From NCBI GenBank assembly GCA_021789395.1, contig JAJYJP010000002.1:1-32478 (forward strand): DNA of 32,478 bases, in the 5' to 3' direction. This DNA is from a bacterium. Lineage in GTDB: Bacteria > Patescibacteriota > Minisyncoccia > Moranbacterales > UBA2206. Below the pieces are notes generated by a model. The model saw nothing but the letters and a program-made list of their open reading frames with translations, ran no database searches and was not told the DNA's origin. Position 1 is the stretch's first letter. Every line of letters starts with the position of its first letter. Position numbers and translations under genes: made by a program. Shown here one piece after another: positions 20,504-29,135 of the stretch.

Positions 20504-21982
20504 TTAGAATTTTTCCAAAGCTTGCTCTATTCTTTTTAAGGATTCTTTCTTTCCCAACACCCATGCCACATCGGATGGCGATGGCGATCTCTGTTCGCCG
20601 GTCAGCGCTACTCGCAGCGGCCACAGCAGTTCGCCACGTTTATCAGCTGCCGCTTCGAGAAGTTTCTGTTCCAATTTTTCTTTTGTCCAATTCGAAATCT
20701 CTCCCAAAATTTTTCTAGATTTTTCCAATGATGATTTCAAGTCGCCATCATTCATATCTTTCCATCTCAATAATTCTTTATCGTAACTGATGTTCTGAAA
20801 AAAGAACTTGTTACTTTCCCCCACCTCGGATAAATTTTTTAAGCGATCTTGCTCAACTTCTAAAACTTTTTTCAAATATTCTTCCGTTTTTTTATCATCA
20901 GACGCGGCATTGAAAAAATCTTTCTGCTTCCAAAATTCCAAAGATTTTTTATAAAGTTCATCAATAGATAATTTTTTGATATATTGCGCATTGATCCAAT
21001 CTAATTTTTTGAGGTCAAAAACCGCTCCGGCCTTATGGACATGCGCCAGATCGAATTTTTCAATCAATTCTTCCATTGAAAAAATTTCCTGCGTACTCCC
21101 CTCGCCCGGATTCCATCCCAGAAGCGCCACGAAATTGGCGACGGATTCTTTCAGATAACCTTTCTTTATATAGTCCTCGACTGCCACGTCGCCTTGGCGC
21201 TTGGAAAGCTTGGATTTGTCAGGATTCAATAATAAGGGCAGATGGGCGAATGCCGGCACATTCCAGCCGAAATTCTGGTAAAGCTGGATAAATTTTGGAG
21301 TACTGGAAATATATTCTTCACCGCGGATCACGTGACTGATCTCCATCAAATGATCATCAATGACGTTAGCAAAGTTATAAGTCGGATAGCCGTCCGATTT
21401 GAGAAGTACTTGATCGTCCAAAACTTCATTTTCAATTCTGATTTTACCGCGGATAAGGTCGGTGTATTCCGTCGCTCCTTCTGCCTGTATTTTTTGCCGG
21501 ATGACGTATGGCGTGCCGCTTTTCATTTTCTCCATCACCTCTTCTTCAGACAATTTCAGACAAGCCTGATCGTATTTCGGCGCTTGTTTTCTGGCAATTT
21601 GCTCCGCCCGCATTTCTTCTAGCCGTTCTGGCGTACAGAAGCAATGATAAGCATGGCCATTTTCAACCAGTTCGTGCGCATATTTTTTGTAAATATCCAA
21701 CCGCTCAGATTGGATGTATGGACCAAATTCTCCTTTCTGAATTACGTTATTATTTTCCAAATAAACCCCCTCACTATAACCAAAACCGGCCCAATCTAAA
21801 ACTTGGATCAATTTTTCCAACGCGTCTTTCACGTATCTTTTCTGATCCGTATCTTCGATACGCAAGATGAAATCGCCCTTATTTTTCTTGGCAAATAAAT
21901 ATGTGTACAAAGCCGTTCGAAAATTTCCGACGTGCATGTATCCGGTCGGCGACGGTGCGAATCTGACTCGAATTTTCTTCAT
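20504..21982 (-). CDS. gltX: Glutamyl-tRNA synthetase
   Basis: This class I enzyme charges tRNA with glutamate. The 492 residues start MKKIRVRFAPSPTGYMHVGNFRTALY, where GYMHVGN is the HIGH-type signature, and continue with LRIEDTDQKRYV. The KMSKS-type loop is KSKLSKRQGDVAV. The C-terminal anticodon-binding part ends RGELLWPLRVALTGEQRSPSPSDVAWVLGKKESLKRIEQAL, typical of bacterial GluRS. In organisms without glutaminyl-tRNA synthetase it also charges tRNA-Gln for later amidation; whether that holds here cannot be seen. It starts 4 nt after the wecG stop and is the last gene of thpR-wecG-gltX. Confidence 0.97.
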   Translation of the reverse strand: MKKIRVRFAPSPTGYMHVGNFRTALYTYLFAKKNKGDFILRIEDTDQKRYVKDALEKLIQVLDWAGFGYSEGVYLENNNVIQKGEFGPYIQSERLDIYKKYAHELVENGHAYHCFCTPERLEEMRAEQIARKQAPKYDQACLKLSEEEVMEKMKSGTPYVIRQKIQAEGATEYTDLIRGKIRIENEVLDDQVLLKSDGYPTYNFANVIDDHLMEISHVIRGEEYISSTPKFIQLYQNFGWNVPAFAHLPLLLNPDKSKLSKRQGDVAVEDYIKKGYLKESVANFVALLGWNPGEGSTQEIFSMEELIEKFDLAHVHKAGAVFDLKKLDWINAQYIKKLSIDELYKKSLEFWKQKDFFNAASDDKKTEEYLKKVLEVEQDRLKNLSEVGESNKFFFQNISYDKELLRWKDMNDGDLKSSLEKSRKILGEISNWTKEKLEQKLLEAAADKRGELLWPLRVALTGEQRSPSPSDVAWVLGKKESLKRIEQALEKF

Positions 21983-21986
21983 ATTC

Positions 21987-22709
21987 TTATATACTTTTAC
22001 TTGTAAAAATTATTTTTATGGGAAAAATTATGACTGCATTAAAAATTCTCTTGATCCTTTTCGGCTGTTGGATCAATCGCCACAACCATTCCAGGGCGAT
22101 TACTCGCATGAATTTCGGCGCGCGTCTGATTTTTCCAGTCAAAAAATCAAAGCTTCCCCCTACTCCCATGGCCAATCTCATATTATCATTTTTTATTGAA
22201 TCTATAAACTTTTCTTGATATGGCGCTCCGAAATTGCAAAAAACAATCACATACCCGTCCGGCATTTTATAAACCGGACTATTTTTGTCCAGATCGGCGC
22301 CGCTTATTTTCAAACCCGGATGCTTCTTTAAAATCGCATCGCGCGTTTCTTTCCACAAACTCAAGCCATCCTTGCTTGCCGCCAAAAATATTCCGGCACT
22401 TTTTTCCGAAGCGATTTTTAAAATTTCTTCCATCAAATCCGCTCCGGATGTTCTGGCTTTTAAAATTTTCCCGTATCTTAAAAAGGCAAACCAAATCCCC
22501 GCCCCGTCCGCAACGCACAAATCAGAACCGTTCAAAATTTTTTTGAATTCGGCATCACTTTGCGCTTCCAAAATAAATTCCGGATTTACCGTCGCTATCT
22601 GGTGAAATTTATTTTCATTTAAAAAATATTTTACTTTATCCGAAATTTTTTCCTTGCCCAAGCTATCGATTCGCACCCCCAAAATTTTTGTTTGTATTCC
22701 TGGCTCCAT
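21987..22709 (-). CDS. WecG/TagA/CpsF-family glycosyltransferase (GT26)
   Basis: This 240-residue enzyme adds an N-acetylmannosamine-type sugar, or its uronic acid, to a lipid-linked first sugar at the membrane. Recognisable features are TVNPEFILEAQ, the catalytic-base region LCVADGAGIWFA, FGAPYQEKFI, the MGVGGSFDFLTGKIRRAPKFM signature split across residues 178-198, and ALEWLWRLIQQPKRIKR at the C-terminal membrane-associating end. It should start or extend the same surface glycan as the genes at 1-7392; the UDP-sugar dehydrogenase at 1-1084 could supply its donor, which is inference. It lies 33 nt after thpR and 4 nt before gltX. WecG and TagA cannot be separated, so I give no symbol. Confidence 0.92.
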   Translation of the reverse strand: MEPGIQTKILGVRIDSLGKEKISDKVKYFLNENKFHQIATVNPEFILEAQSDAEFKKILNGSDLCVADGAGIWFAFLRYGKILKARTSGADLMEEILKIASEKSAGIFLAASKDGLSLWKETRDAILKKHPGLKISGADLDKNSPVYKMPDGYVIVFCNFGAPYQEKFIDSIKNDNMRLAMGVGGSFDFLTGKIRRAPKFMRVIALEWLWRLIQQPKRIKRIFNAVIIFPIKIIFTSKSI

Positions 22710-22742
22710 GTGTAGTTACGTGGAAACTTTAAAAAATTTAAC

Positions 22743-23282
22743 TCATTCCAACGGGCAGCTTTCGATGACGGAATATTCCATTCCACCGCCAGCAAAATCA
22801 CTCGCCATAACATCGACGCTTTCAGCCGTTACGATCAATGGAAATTCTACATTTATTTCCGGTCTATTCTCAAGCGCTTTCCATCTGTACACGCGCAAAC
22901 GTCCCAAGGTGACATGCGGACGAAAAGATTTTTTTCCGGAAGAAAGATCGAGTTCTTTTTCGATATTATTTACCAGATCCCTAAGATTGTCATCCGCTTC
23001 TCCCGAAAGCCATATCATTTTTTGATCCGCCTCGGAAGGCGCGATTACGATCCGGTCAAAATTGATGTCAAAAATTTCGCTTTTTTGAGAAGCTGTCCGC
23101 ACTTTTTCACAGATTTCAGGGATCGACTCATCAGAAACATGTCCCAAAAAGGCCAGAGTAATATGTAAATTTTCCTCGCGCGTCCATTTGACTGGGAGGT
23201 CTTCCCAGGGTTCTATGGCTTTAATAAGCCTTTTTTTGGCACGCTCGGACAAATTTATGCTGATGAAAATTTTTCGTTGCAT
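22743..23282 (-). CDS. thpR: RNA 2',3'-cyclic phosphodiesterase (2H family)
   Basis: ThpR/LigT opens 2',3'-cyclic phosphates on RNA ends and shows ligase activity in vitro in some species. The 179 residues contain the two HXT motifs of the 2H superfamily: His40-Thr42 (LHITLAFLG) and His123-Thr125 (RPHVTLGRLR). The N-terminus MQRKIFISINLSERAKKRL is typical. It is the first gene of an operon with wecG and gltX. Its ATG is 6 nt after a TAAAAT box, so its mRNA is probably leaderless. It is divergent from priA with only 80 bases between. Confidence 0.93.
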   Translation of the reverse strand: MQRKIFISINLSERAKKRLIKAIEPWEDLPVKWTREENLHITLAFLGHVSDESIPEICEKVRTASQKSEIFDINFDRIVIAPSEADQKMIWLSGEADDNLRDLVNNIEKELDLSSGKKSFRPHVTLGRLRVYRWKALENRPEINVEFPLIVTAESVDVMASDFAGGGMEYSVIESCPLE

Positions 23283-23288
23283 GATATC

Positions 23289-23317
23289 ATTTTACGCCGT
23301 TCGCCTGGAAAAATCAA
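23289..23317 (-). promoter_or_regulatory. Promoter of thpR-wecG-gltX, leaderless arrangement
   Basis: On the minus strand TTGATT (23317-23312), a 17-nt spacer and TAAAAT (23294-23289) are followed by 6 nt and ATG 23282. Confidence 0.55.
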
Positions 23318-23327
23318 CGAGCTTTCT

Positions 23328-23356
23328 TTTACTTAAGACCACAAACTTGATAAAAT
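23328..23356 (+). promoter_or_regulatory. Promoter of priA-def-fmt, leaderless arrangement
   Basis: TTTACT (23328-23333), a 17-nt spacer and TAAAAT (23351-23356) are followed by 6 nt and ATG 23363. The ATG at 23357 touches the -10 box, so 23363 is the preferred start. Confidence 0.5.
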
Positions 23357-23362
23357 ATGGCC

Positions 23363-25363
23363 ATGGAAAAAAGACTGAAAAAATTTATTGTCGATGTTAT
23401 TCCGATAACTTCCTTGCCGCTCAACCGCCAGCAATTTTATTCTTACCTTTGGGATTCGAGAGTTGCGCCCGGTTCACTTGTTTCCGTACCGTTTTTCAAA
23501 AGAAATATTGCCGGTATCGTCATTGATAGCCGCAGCGATTTTCATCGCTTGGGAAATATCGAGCTTAAAAAAATCAATCGGATCATCGAAGAAAAATTTT
23601 TGACTAAAAATCAGCTGAAATTGGCACAGTTTATCTCGGACTATTATTTTTCGCCGATCGGAACAGTTTTAAAATTTTTCATTCCCAAACAGACTAAACA
23701 ACGCAAACGAAAAACGACTGTCATTCCAGAGACAAAAAAAAGACAGCTGGAATTGACCCGTGAGCAAAAAAATGCCGTAAGCGAAATAGTTGCCGAAAAT
23801 AAGAAGCTAAAATTTTATTTGTTCGGCCCGGCCGGTTCAGGCAAGACCGAGGTTTACATCCACTCCATTTTAAAATTACAAGAAAAAAATCCTGATTTTC
23901 AATTCCTCATTCTTCTGCCAGAACTCACACTGACGCCTCAAGCGGTCGAAAGGTATGGGGAATACTTCAAATCCGACGAAACCGCGATCCTGCACAGCAA
24001 AATTTCCAAGGGACAATTTTATTCCGACTGGCAAAAAATAAAATCAGGCAAGACCAAACTTATTATCGGATCGCGAATGGCGATATTTGCACCCTTCAGA
24101 AAACTCGGATTGATCGTCGTTGACGAGGAGCAGGATATTTCCTTCAAACAATGGGACATGAATCCGCGCTACGACGCCCGCACCGTTTCCGAAAAATTAT
24201 CCGAACTCTACGCTTGCCGGCTCGTCTTCGGTTCAGCCACTCCCAGTATCGAAAATTTTTTTCGGACTTCCACGAAAGAAATCCGCTTGTTGACTCTTCC
24301 TCGCCTGGATCTTAAAAATTCCCCCTCTTTTCCGGAAGTCGAAATCATTGACCTGAAAAAAGAGCGTTGGCAAAATAAAAATTTCGGAGCCAATTCCAGC
24401 GTTTCCAAAAAATTACAAGGAGAGATCGCCTATGCCCTACAGCACAAACTCCAGACCATCCTGTTCTTGAACCGCCAAGGTATGAGTAATTTTTCCGTCT
24501 GCAATGGCTGTAAATCAGTCTTGAGATGTCCGCGCTGCGATCGGGCGCTAGTTTATGACCGCGACGGTTATTACCGCTGCATCCATTGCTCTTACCAAAC
24601 TTCCATTACTCCGGAATGCCCTCAATGCAAAGGCATCGCCTTTACCAATATCGGCAACGGCACGCAAAAGCTCGAACGCGAAATTGAAAATCTTTTCCCG
24701 GGAGCCAAAATAATCCGAGCGGACAATCAAACGACCAAAAAAACCAGCACGGAAGAAATATATAAAAATTTTTCCCAAGGAAAAGCCGAAATCCTCATCG
24801 GAACACAGATGATTTCCAAGGGTTGGGATTTGCCAAACGTGGCACTCGTTGGTATTATAGATGCAGATAATCTGCTCTCTATCCCCGATTTTTCAGCCAA
24901 TATAAAAGCTTTTCAGCACATCGTCCAATTATCGGGCCGAGCGGGAAGGCCGGGAGCAAAATATCCCGGAAAAATCATCCTCCAAACATTCAACCCGGAA
25001 AATAAAATTTTTCAGAAAGCGGCCACCCGGGATTTTGGAAGTATTTTCGAACAAGAGCTGGCCGAACGGAAAATGCTGAAGCTTCCGCCGTTCGGAAAAA
25101 TTATAAAACTCGTTTTTCAAGACGCCAATCCAAATAAAGTCCGAGACGAAACCGCAAATGTTTATGATATTTTTCGAGAAAAAAATCCCGACATAGTCGT
25201 CACCGAGCCCCAAGACGCTTTTGTTTCCAAGATACGCGGCCGATATCGGAAACAAATCCTGATAAAAATTCCTTCCTCCGAAATTCCCGGCAACATAAAA
25301 AAAATCATTTCTTCATTGCCCTACGGATGGATCATTGACGTCGACCCGATCTCATTAATTTAA
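23363..25363 (+). CDS. priA: Primosomal protein N', replication restart helicase
   Basis: PriA recognises stalled forks and D-loops, unwinds the lagging strand and reloads the replicative helicase. The protein is 666 residues from ATG 23363 (MEKRLKKFIVDVIPI). The N-terminal 3'-end-binding domain has VAPGSLVSVPFFKRNIAGIVI. The helicase core has Walker A GPAGSGKTEVY and Walker B VVDEEQD, then LFLNRQG and LIGTQMISKGWDLPNVALVGI, with QLSGRAGRPG as motif VI. Eight cysteines in CNGC...CPRC...CIHC...CPQC bind two zinc ions. It is somewhat shorter than the E. coli protein. def starts 4 nt after its stop, giving the classic priA-def-fmt order. Confidence 0.97.
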   Translation: MEKRLKKFIVDVIPITSLPLNRQQFYSYLWDSRVAPGSLVSVPFFKRNIAGIVIDSRSDFHRLGNIELKKINRIIEEKFLTKNQLKLAQFISDYYFSPIGTVLKFFIPKQTKQRKRKTTVIPETKKRQLELTREQKNAVSEIVAENKKLKFYLFGPAGSGKTEVYIHSILKLQEKNPDFQFLILLPELTLTPQAVERYGEYFKSDETAILHSKISKGQFYSDWQKIKSGKTKLIIGSRMAIFAPFRKLGLIVVDEEQDISFKQWDMNPRYDARTVSEKLSELYACRLVFGSATPSIENFFRTSTKEIRLLTLPRLDLKNSPSFPEVEIIDLKKERWQNKNFGANSSVSKKLQGEIAYALQHKLQTILFLNRQGMSNFSVCNGCKSVLRCPRCDRALVYDRDGYYRCIHCSYQTSITPECPQCKGIAFTNIGNGTQKLEREIENLFPGAKIIRADNQTTKKTSTEEIYKNFSQGKAEILIGTQMISKGWDLPNVALVGIIDADNLLSIPDFSANIKAFQHIVQLSGRAGRPGAKYPGKIILQTFNPENKIFQKAATRDFGSIFEQELAERKMLKLPPFGKIIKLVFQDANPNKVRDETANVYDIFREKNPDIVVTEPQDAFVSKIRGRYRKQILIKIPSSEIPGNIKKIISSLPYGWIIDVDPISLI

Positions 25364-25367
25364 ACCT

Positions 25368-25829
25368 ATGACTATCTTGCCTATTACAACTTATCCCGAC
25401 CCATTGCTCCTAAAAAAAGCAAGGGCGATCGAAAATCCCAAAGATCCAGCCATCCAGGAGTTGATCCTGGATATGTTTGAAACGATGGAAAAAAATAACG
25501 GGATCGGCTTGGCCGCGCCTCAAGTGGGAAAATCCTTACGCCTCTGCGTGATCAAACTGGAAGGCAAATCCTATGTCCTTATTAATCCCGTCTTTAAGTC
25601 CAAATCCTGGAAAAAAACCGTCGCTGAAGAGGGTTGCCTTTCACTGCCCGGACAATTTATGCAAGTTAAGCGGTCGCAAAAAGTCAAAGTTAAGGCTTTG
25701 GACAGAAAAGGAAAAGAAGTCGTCATCCAAGCGCAGGACATGTTGGCCAGAGCCTTCCAACACGAAATTGACCATTTGAACGGAACATTAATTATTGAAA
25801 AAAGAGTCAAAGAAAAAATAAAAAAATGA
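25368..25829 (+). CDS. def: Peptide deformylase
   Basis: Deformylase removes the formyl group from the N-terminal methionine of new proteins. The 153 residues carry all three metalloenzyme motifs: GIGLAAPQVG (45-54), EEGCLSLPG with metal ligand Cys90, and QHEIDHLNG with metal ligands His132 and His136 and catalytic Glu133. The C-terminal tail is short and basic, as in type 1 enzymes. The TGA stop overlaps the ATG of fmt (ATGA), so the two genes are translationally coupled. Confidence 0.97.
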   Translation: MTILPITTYPDPLLLKKARAIENPKDPAIQELILDMFETMEKNNGIGLAAPQVGKSLRLCVIKLEGKSYVLINPVFKSKSWKKTVAEEGCLSLPGQFMQVKRSQKVKVKALDRKGKEVVIQAQDMLARAFQHEIDHLNGTLIIEKRVKEKIKK

Positions 25830-26785
25830 AACACGAACCGATAAAACTACGCGCCGTCTTTATGGGCACCTCGGAATTTGCCGCTACCATCTTAGTCTCC
25901 CTAGTCAAGGAAAACTATAATCTAATTGCTGTTTACACCCAGCCAGACAAAAAAGCCGGCCGCGACCAAGAAGTAAAAGAGTCGGCCGTAAAAATTATCG
26001 CGGAAGAAAACAAGATTCCGGTTTTTCAACCGACAAAACTCAATGAAGAAACTGTCACTGGATTGAAGAATCAGAAACCCGACTTGATCATCGTGGCCGC
26101 TTACGGCAAAATTTTACCGAAAGAAGTTCTAGAAATTCCCGGTTTTGGAGCGATCAACGTCCACGCTTCCATCCTACCCAGATTTCGCGGCCCGTCCCCC
26201 ATCCAAAACGCGATCCTTTCCGGAGAGACTGAAACCGGAATAACCATAATGCTGATGGATAAAGGCATCGATACCGGAGATATTTTGAGAGAACGGAGCT
26301 TGAAGATAAAGCCGGATGAAACTACGCCGGAACTTTCGAAGCGGTTATCGGAGCTGGCTTCCAAATTGCTTTTGGAAACTTTGCCGCTTTGGATCGAAAG
26401 AAAAATAACTCCGCGCAAGCAAGATGATTCCAAAGCCACCCTCTGCCAATTGATCGAGAAAACAGACGGAAAAATTATTTGGGCTGACTCGGCCGAATCT
26501 ATCTACAATAAATTCCGAGCTTTCCGACCGTGGCCGGGAATTTACACCTTTTGGGAAGTTGGCAATTCCATAAAAAGGACAAAGCTGAACAAAATAAAAC
26601 TGGCTGAAAATATTTCCAAAGAGCATCACCTGGGAGAAGTGTTCCGACATGACAAAGACATCGCCATCCAAGCGGATCCGGGCGCTATCATTATCGAAGA
26701 AATACAAATGGAAGGAAAACCGTCCGTAAAAATCCAGGATTTCCTGAACGGTTACCCGAATTTTATCGGATCAATTTTAAAATAA
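25826..26785 (+). CDS. fmt: Methionyl-tRNA formyltransferase
   Basis: Fmt formylates initiator methionyl-tRNA with 10-formyl-tetrahydrofolate. The 319 residues have the formyltransferase domain (about 8-190) with VFMGTSEFAA, and the catalytic triad Asn111 and His113 (INVHASILPRFRGPSPIQ) and Asp149 (DKGIDTGDIL). The C-terminal OB-like domain (about 210-319) has the usual FRPWPGIYTFW... and KIQDFLNGYPNFIG. Complete and of normal length. It overlaps def by 4 bases; the next gene starts directly at the base after its stop. The presence of def and fmt shows that formyl-Met initiation is used. Confidence 0.97.
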   Translation: MKHEPIKLRAVFMGTSEFAATILVSLVKENYNLIAVYTQPDKKAGRDQEVKESAVKIIAEENKIPVFQPTKLNEETVTGLKNQKPDLIIVAAYGKILPKEVLEIPGFGAINVHASILPRFRGPSPIQNAILSGETETGITIMLMDKGIDTGDILRERSLKIKPDETTPELSKRLSELASKLLLETLPLWIERKITPRKQDDSKATLCQLIEKTDGKIIWADSAESIYNKFRAFRPWPGIYTFWEVGNSIKRTKLNKIKLAENISKEHHLGEVFRHDKDIAIQADPGAIIIEEIQMEGKPSVKIQDFLNGYPNFIGSILK

Positions 26786-27610
26786 ATGGAAGATAAAAAT
26801 AAAAATATAAAAATTATCATCGCCGGTTTCATATTGATCATAGTCGTGGTCATCATTTCTTTTGTCAAGCCGTTGTTTGAAAAAAAACCCCAGACACAGC
26901 CCGCCGATCCGGCAGTTGCTCAGGCCGAAAAATCTATCGACTCCGCCAAACAAATCTCCGTCAGCGGACTGCTGAAAAAAATTACCACCAATGGAAATAT
27001 CATAGTTTTGGACATTCGCAGCAGCGATGAATTTGCCGCGGAACATATAATCGGATCTAAAAACATCTCCATATCCGACCTCACCAATGATCTTGCTTCC
27101 TTGGATAAAAATAAAACGTACGTAATTGTCGACGACGGAACATCCCTGGATGGAATCAGCCTGGCCGGGACTGTTATGCCGAACCAAGGCTTCAAAAATG
27201 TCTACTATCTGACCGGCGGATTTCCGGCCTGGAAAAATCAATTCGCCCCCACCATTTCCGCCGGCGATCCCAATTCTTTCGTCGACCAGGCCAAAGTAAC
27301 TTACATCAATTCCGACCAGCTTAAAAACCTGATCGCCAGCAATCCTTCCAACCTCCTCATTCTCGATGTCAGAACCAGCAACGAATTTGCGGCCGGGCAT
27401 CTTTCCGGCGCCGTCAACATCTACCTTGATGATTTGGAAAATGATCGCGCCCAAATCCCAATCGACAAACAAATAATAGTTTACGATAATGACGGACTCT
27501 GGGCCTTCCAGGCAGCCGTCCGACTTTACGACTTGGGATTTTACAATGTTAAAGCCCTTTCTGACGGCTTCAACGCTTGGCAGCAAAAAGGCTATCCGAT
27601 CGTAAAATAA
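26786..27610 (+). CDS. Membrane-anchored tandem rhodanese-like protein lacking both catalytic cysteines
   Basis: This 274-residue protein has a short cytoplasmic tail, a membrane anchor (about 9-29) and two rhodanese-like domains outside. Domain 1 (about 55-155) has ILDIRSSDEFAAEHIIGSKNI-type sequence (here IVLDIRSSDEFAAEHI) and ends GGFPAWKNQF. Domain 2 (about 170-274) has LILDVRTSNEFAAGHLSGAV and ends DGFNAWQQKGYPIV. In active rhodaneses a cysteine opens the C-x-x-G-x-R loop after the fourth strand; here these loops read VIVDDGTSLDG and IIVYDNDGLWA, with no cysteine. Indeed no cysteine is present at all, so sulfur transfer is not possible and binding or regulation is more likely. It abuts fmt (no spacing) and precedes a terminator. 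Confidence 0.88.
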   Translation: MEDKNKNIKIIIAGFILIIVVVIISFVKPLFEKKPQTQPADPAVAQAEKSIDSAKQISVSGLLKKITTNGNIIVLDIRSSDEFAAEHIIGSKNISISDLTNDLASLDKNKTYVIVDDGTSLDGISLAGTVMPNQGFKNVYYLTGGFPAWKNQFAPTISAGDPNSFVDQAKVTYINSDQLKNLIASNPSNLLILDVRTSNEFAAGHLSGAVNIYLDDLENDRAQIPIDKQIIVYDNDGLWAFQAAVRLYDLGFYNVKALSDGFNAWQQKGYPIVK

Positions 27611-27652
27611 ACCGTTATTTATCTCTTTGTTGCCATCACTCGCCCGGAAATG

Positions 27653-27683
27653 AAAAGAGACGCGCAAACTGCGTTCTTTTTTT
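27653..27683 (+). terminator. Rho-independent terminator after the rhodanese-like gene
   Basis: AAAAGAGACGC (27653-27663) pairs with GCGTTCTTTT (27671-27680) with one bulged base, followed by TTT. It ends the priA-def-fmt-rhodanese operon. Confidence 0.75.
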
Positions 27684-27704
27684 GTTGGATTTTTTGCCTT
27701 AATA

Positions 27705-28415
27705 TCAAGGTTTGTCCGCACGTGCCATGTATGAATACAGAAATAATGCCTGCGCCGCAAGGACTTTCAAAATTTCAAGATTATTGAAATTTTTCTCCTC
27801 TTCTTTTTCATAAGAACTGATTATCAGGAATCCGCGCACCCGATCGATGGTTTTATAGGAAGATACGATTAAAAAATTGCCGTGTCTTTCCACATTGATG
27901 TTCTCCGGCATCGCGACCAGCCGCTTATTTTCGACAGGATTGTCGTTTTTTTCAAATTCCACGTCTTTTTTTGTTTGTCCAGTTGCGACATCGACAAACC
28001 TTATGGAAGAATTTTCCGCTTTCATCAGAAATTTTGCCGCATCCAGGATTGATTTATATATCTCCCGCTCCTTGTTTTTGTCCAACGACGACCGATCGGA
28101 AAGTCCCAGGGCGATATTCATCAGAATGTCCATTTTGCGATTCACTTCTCCGATATAACTGTACGATTCAACAAGATCCTTGGCAGTCTGGTTAAATTTT
28201 CTTTTTTCTTTCTCCTTTTCTTTTTCTTCAATCGCCAATTGATGTTCTTTCCATAAAAAAAAGAGAAAGCCGACCATCCCCAGTAAAAAAATAACGATTT
28301 CCTGCAGGCGCTGTTGCGATAAAAAAAAGAATCCGCCCTTGACTATGTCCGGAACCAATACCGCGATTATGAAAATAATGAGATAGACCCAATACATAAT
28401 TTGGCGATGCGACAT
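27705..28415 (-). CDS. Two-TM protein with GAF-like cytoplasmic domain
   Basis: I recognise no named family with certainty. The 236 residues begin with two membrane segments (about 7-25 and 38-55; the second ends FFLWKEHQ), then a strongly charged coiled coil (EEKEKEKEKRKFNQTAKD, about 62-85). Residues of about 90-230 resemble a GAF domain: a long helix NRKMDILMNIALGLSD, the segment AAKFLMKAENSSIRFVD, then FLIVSSYKTIDRVRGFLIISS and a closing helix NLEILKVLAAQALFLYSY. This layout suggests a membrane sensor or docking protein without an output domain. It is the last gene of a three-gene run with DUF1003 and DUF5652 proteins and directly abuts the latter. Confidence 0.7.
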   Translation of the reverse strand: MSHRQIMYWVYLIIFIIAVLVPDIVKGGFFFLSQQRLQEIVIFLLGMVGFLFFLWKEHQLAIEEKEKEKEKRKFNQTAKDLVESYSYIGEVNRKMDILMNIALGLSDRSSLDKNKEREIYKSILDAAKFLMKAENSSIRFVDVATGQTKKDVEFEKNDNPVENKRLVAMPENINVERHGNFLIVSSYKTIDRVRGFLIISSYEKEEEKNFNNLEILKVLAAQALFLYSYMARADKP

Positions 28416-28631
28416 TTAATACAACCTCCGTCCGGCAATATTTTTTTTCTTGGCAAAGAGAAAGATATAAATAATTTCCAATATGCCTAGAGTGTTTACG
28501 ATAAGCAAAATTATGAACCAGCCAATCTGACCTCGACGGGCCGACTTCCAAAGCGCGATCCCTTTCCAAGGAATAGTCCAGATTACTGCCAATATCAGGA
28601 GAATTTTCTGAATTTCTGTTAAATTATTCAT
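28416..28631 (-). CDS. DUF5652-like small membrane protein
   Basis: This 71-residue protein has two membrane segments (about 7-25 and 35-59) and the pattern WTIPWKGIALWKSARRGQIGWFIILLIVNTLGILEI that I associate with DUF5652, common in CPR genomes. The central loop LWKSARRGQ is basic, so it should face the cytoplasm. It ends in KKKNIAGRRLY. Function is unknown. It sits between the DUF1003 gene (1 nt away) and the GAF-like gene (0 nt away), so the three proteins are likely made together. Confidence 0.75.
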   Translation of the reverse strand: MNNLTEIQKILLILAVIWTIPWKGIALWKSARRGQIGWFIILLIVNTLGILEIIYIFLFAKKKNIAGRRLY

Positions 28632-28632
28632 A

Positions 28633-29094
28633 CTATTTTTTTTCCAATAGTTCGATCACTTTTACCAAGTTCTTTTCAATATTTTCCAGTCTGCCCTGCG
28701 TTTCTTCAATCTCCTTTTCCGCTTTACGGTTGGTGGCAAAATCTTTTTCCGCCTTAAACCGATCTCTTTCCGCTTCCATATTCTCACTCATCAGGATGAT
28801 CGGCGCAGTATAAGCCGCTTGAAAACTTAGCATCAGATTAAGCAAAATAAACGGATACGGATCCCAATGCTTCTGCCAGGCAACGACATTGAGCGTTATC
28901 CAGACTACCAAAAACGCGCTTTGTATGATTATAAAAGTCCAACTGCCCACAATCCGGGTAATCCTGTCTGCCGCTCTTTGGCCGAAAGTTTTTTTGTGCG
29001 TAAGGTGCATTGCTTCGACTTTCAGATTTGCAGCACTTGCTAAAAAATTCAGGTCGCTATTTTTAATATTTGTTTTGTTTACCGTATTGTTCAT
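28633..29094 (-). CDS. DUF1003 family membrane protein
   Basis: This 153-residue protein has two membrane segments (about 51-70 and 82-100) and a C-terminal coiled coil. The family pattern is clear: FGQRAADRITRIVGSWTFI, DPYPFILLNLMLSFQAAYTAPIIL, then MSENMEAERDRFKAEKDFATNRKAEKEIEE. Function is unknown; relatives are cytoplasmic-membrane proteins. It is the first gene of the DUF1003-DUF5652-GAF-like operon. Its promoter reaches into the 3' end of obgE. Confidence 0.9.
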   Translation of the reverse strand: MNNTVNKTNIKNSDLNFLASAANLKVEAMHLTHKKTFGQRAADRITRIVGSWTFIIIQSAFLVVWITLNVVAWQKHWDPYPFILLNLMLSFQAAYTAPIILMSENMEAERDRFKAEKDFATNRKAEKEIEETQGRLENIEKNLVKVIELLEKK

Positions 29095-29106
29095 ATGTTT
29101 TAGATA

Positions 29107-29135
29107 ATTTTAGCACATCAAATTTTCGATTTCAA
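29107..29135 (-). promoter_or_regulatory. Promoter of the DUF1003 operon
   Basis: On the minus strand TTGAAA (29135-29130), a 17-nt spacer and TAAAAT (29112-29107) precede ATG 29094 by 12 nt, a leader of only a few bases. The -35 lies within the last codons of obgE. Confidence 0.6.

Noticed and set aside
26777..27760. A 327-codon open frame on the minus strand opposite the rhodanese-like gene
   Set aside because: Its translation has no family resemblance, while the plus-strand frame has two clear rhodanese-like domains and fits the operon. It is an antisense shadow.
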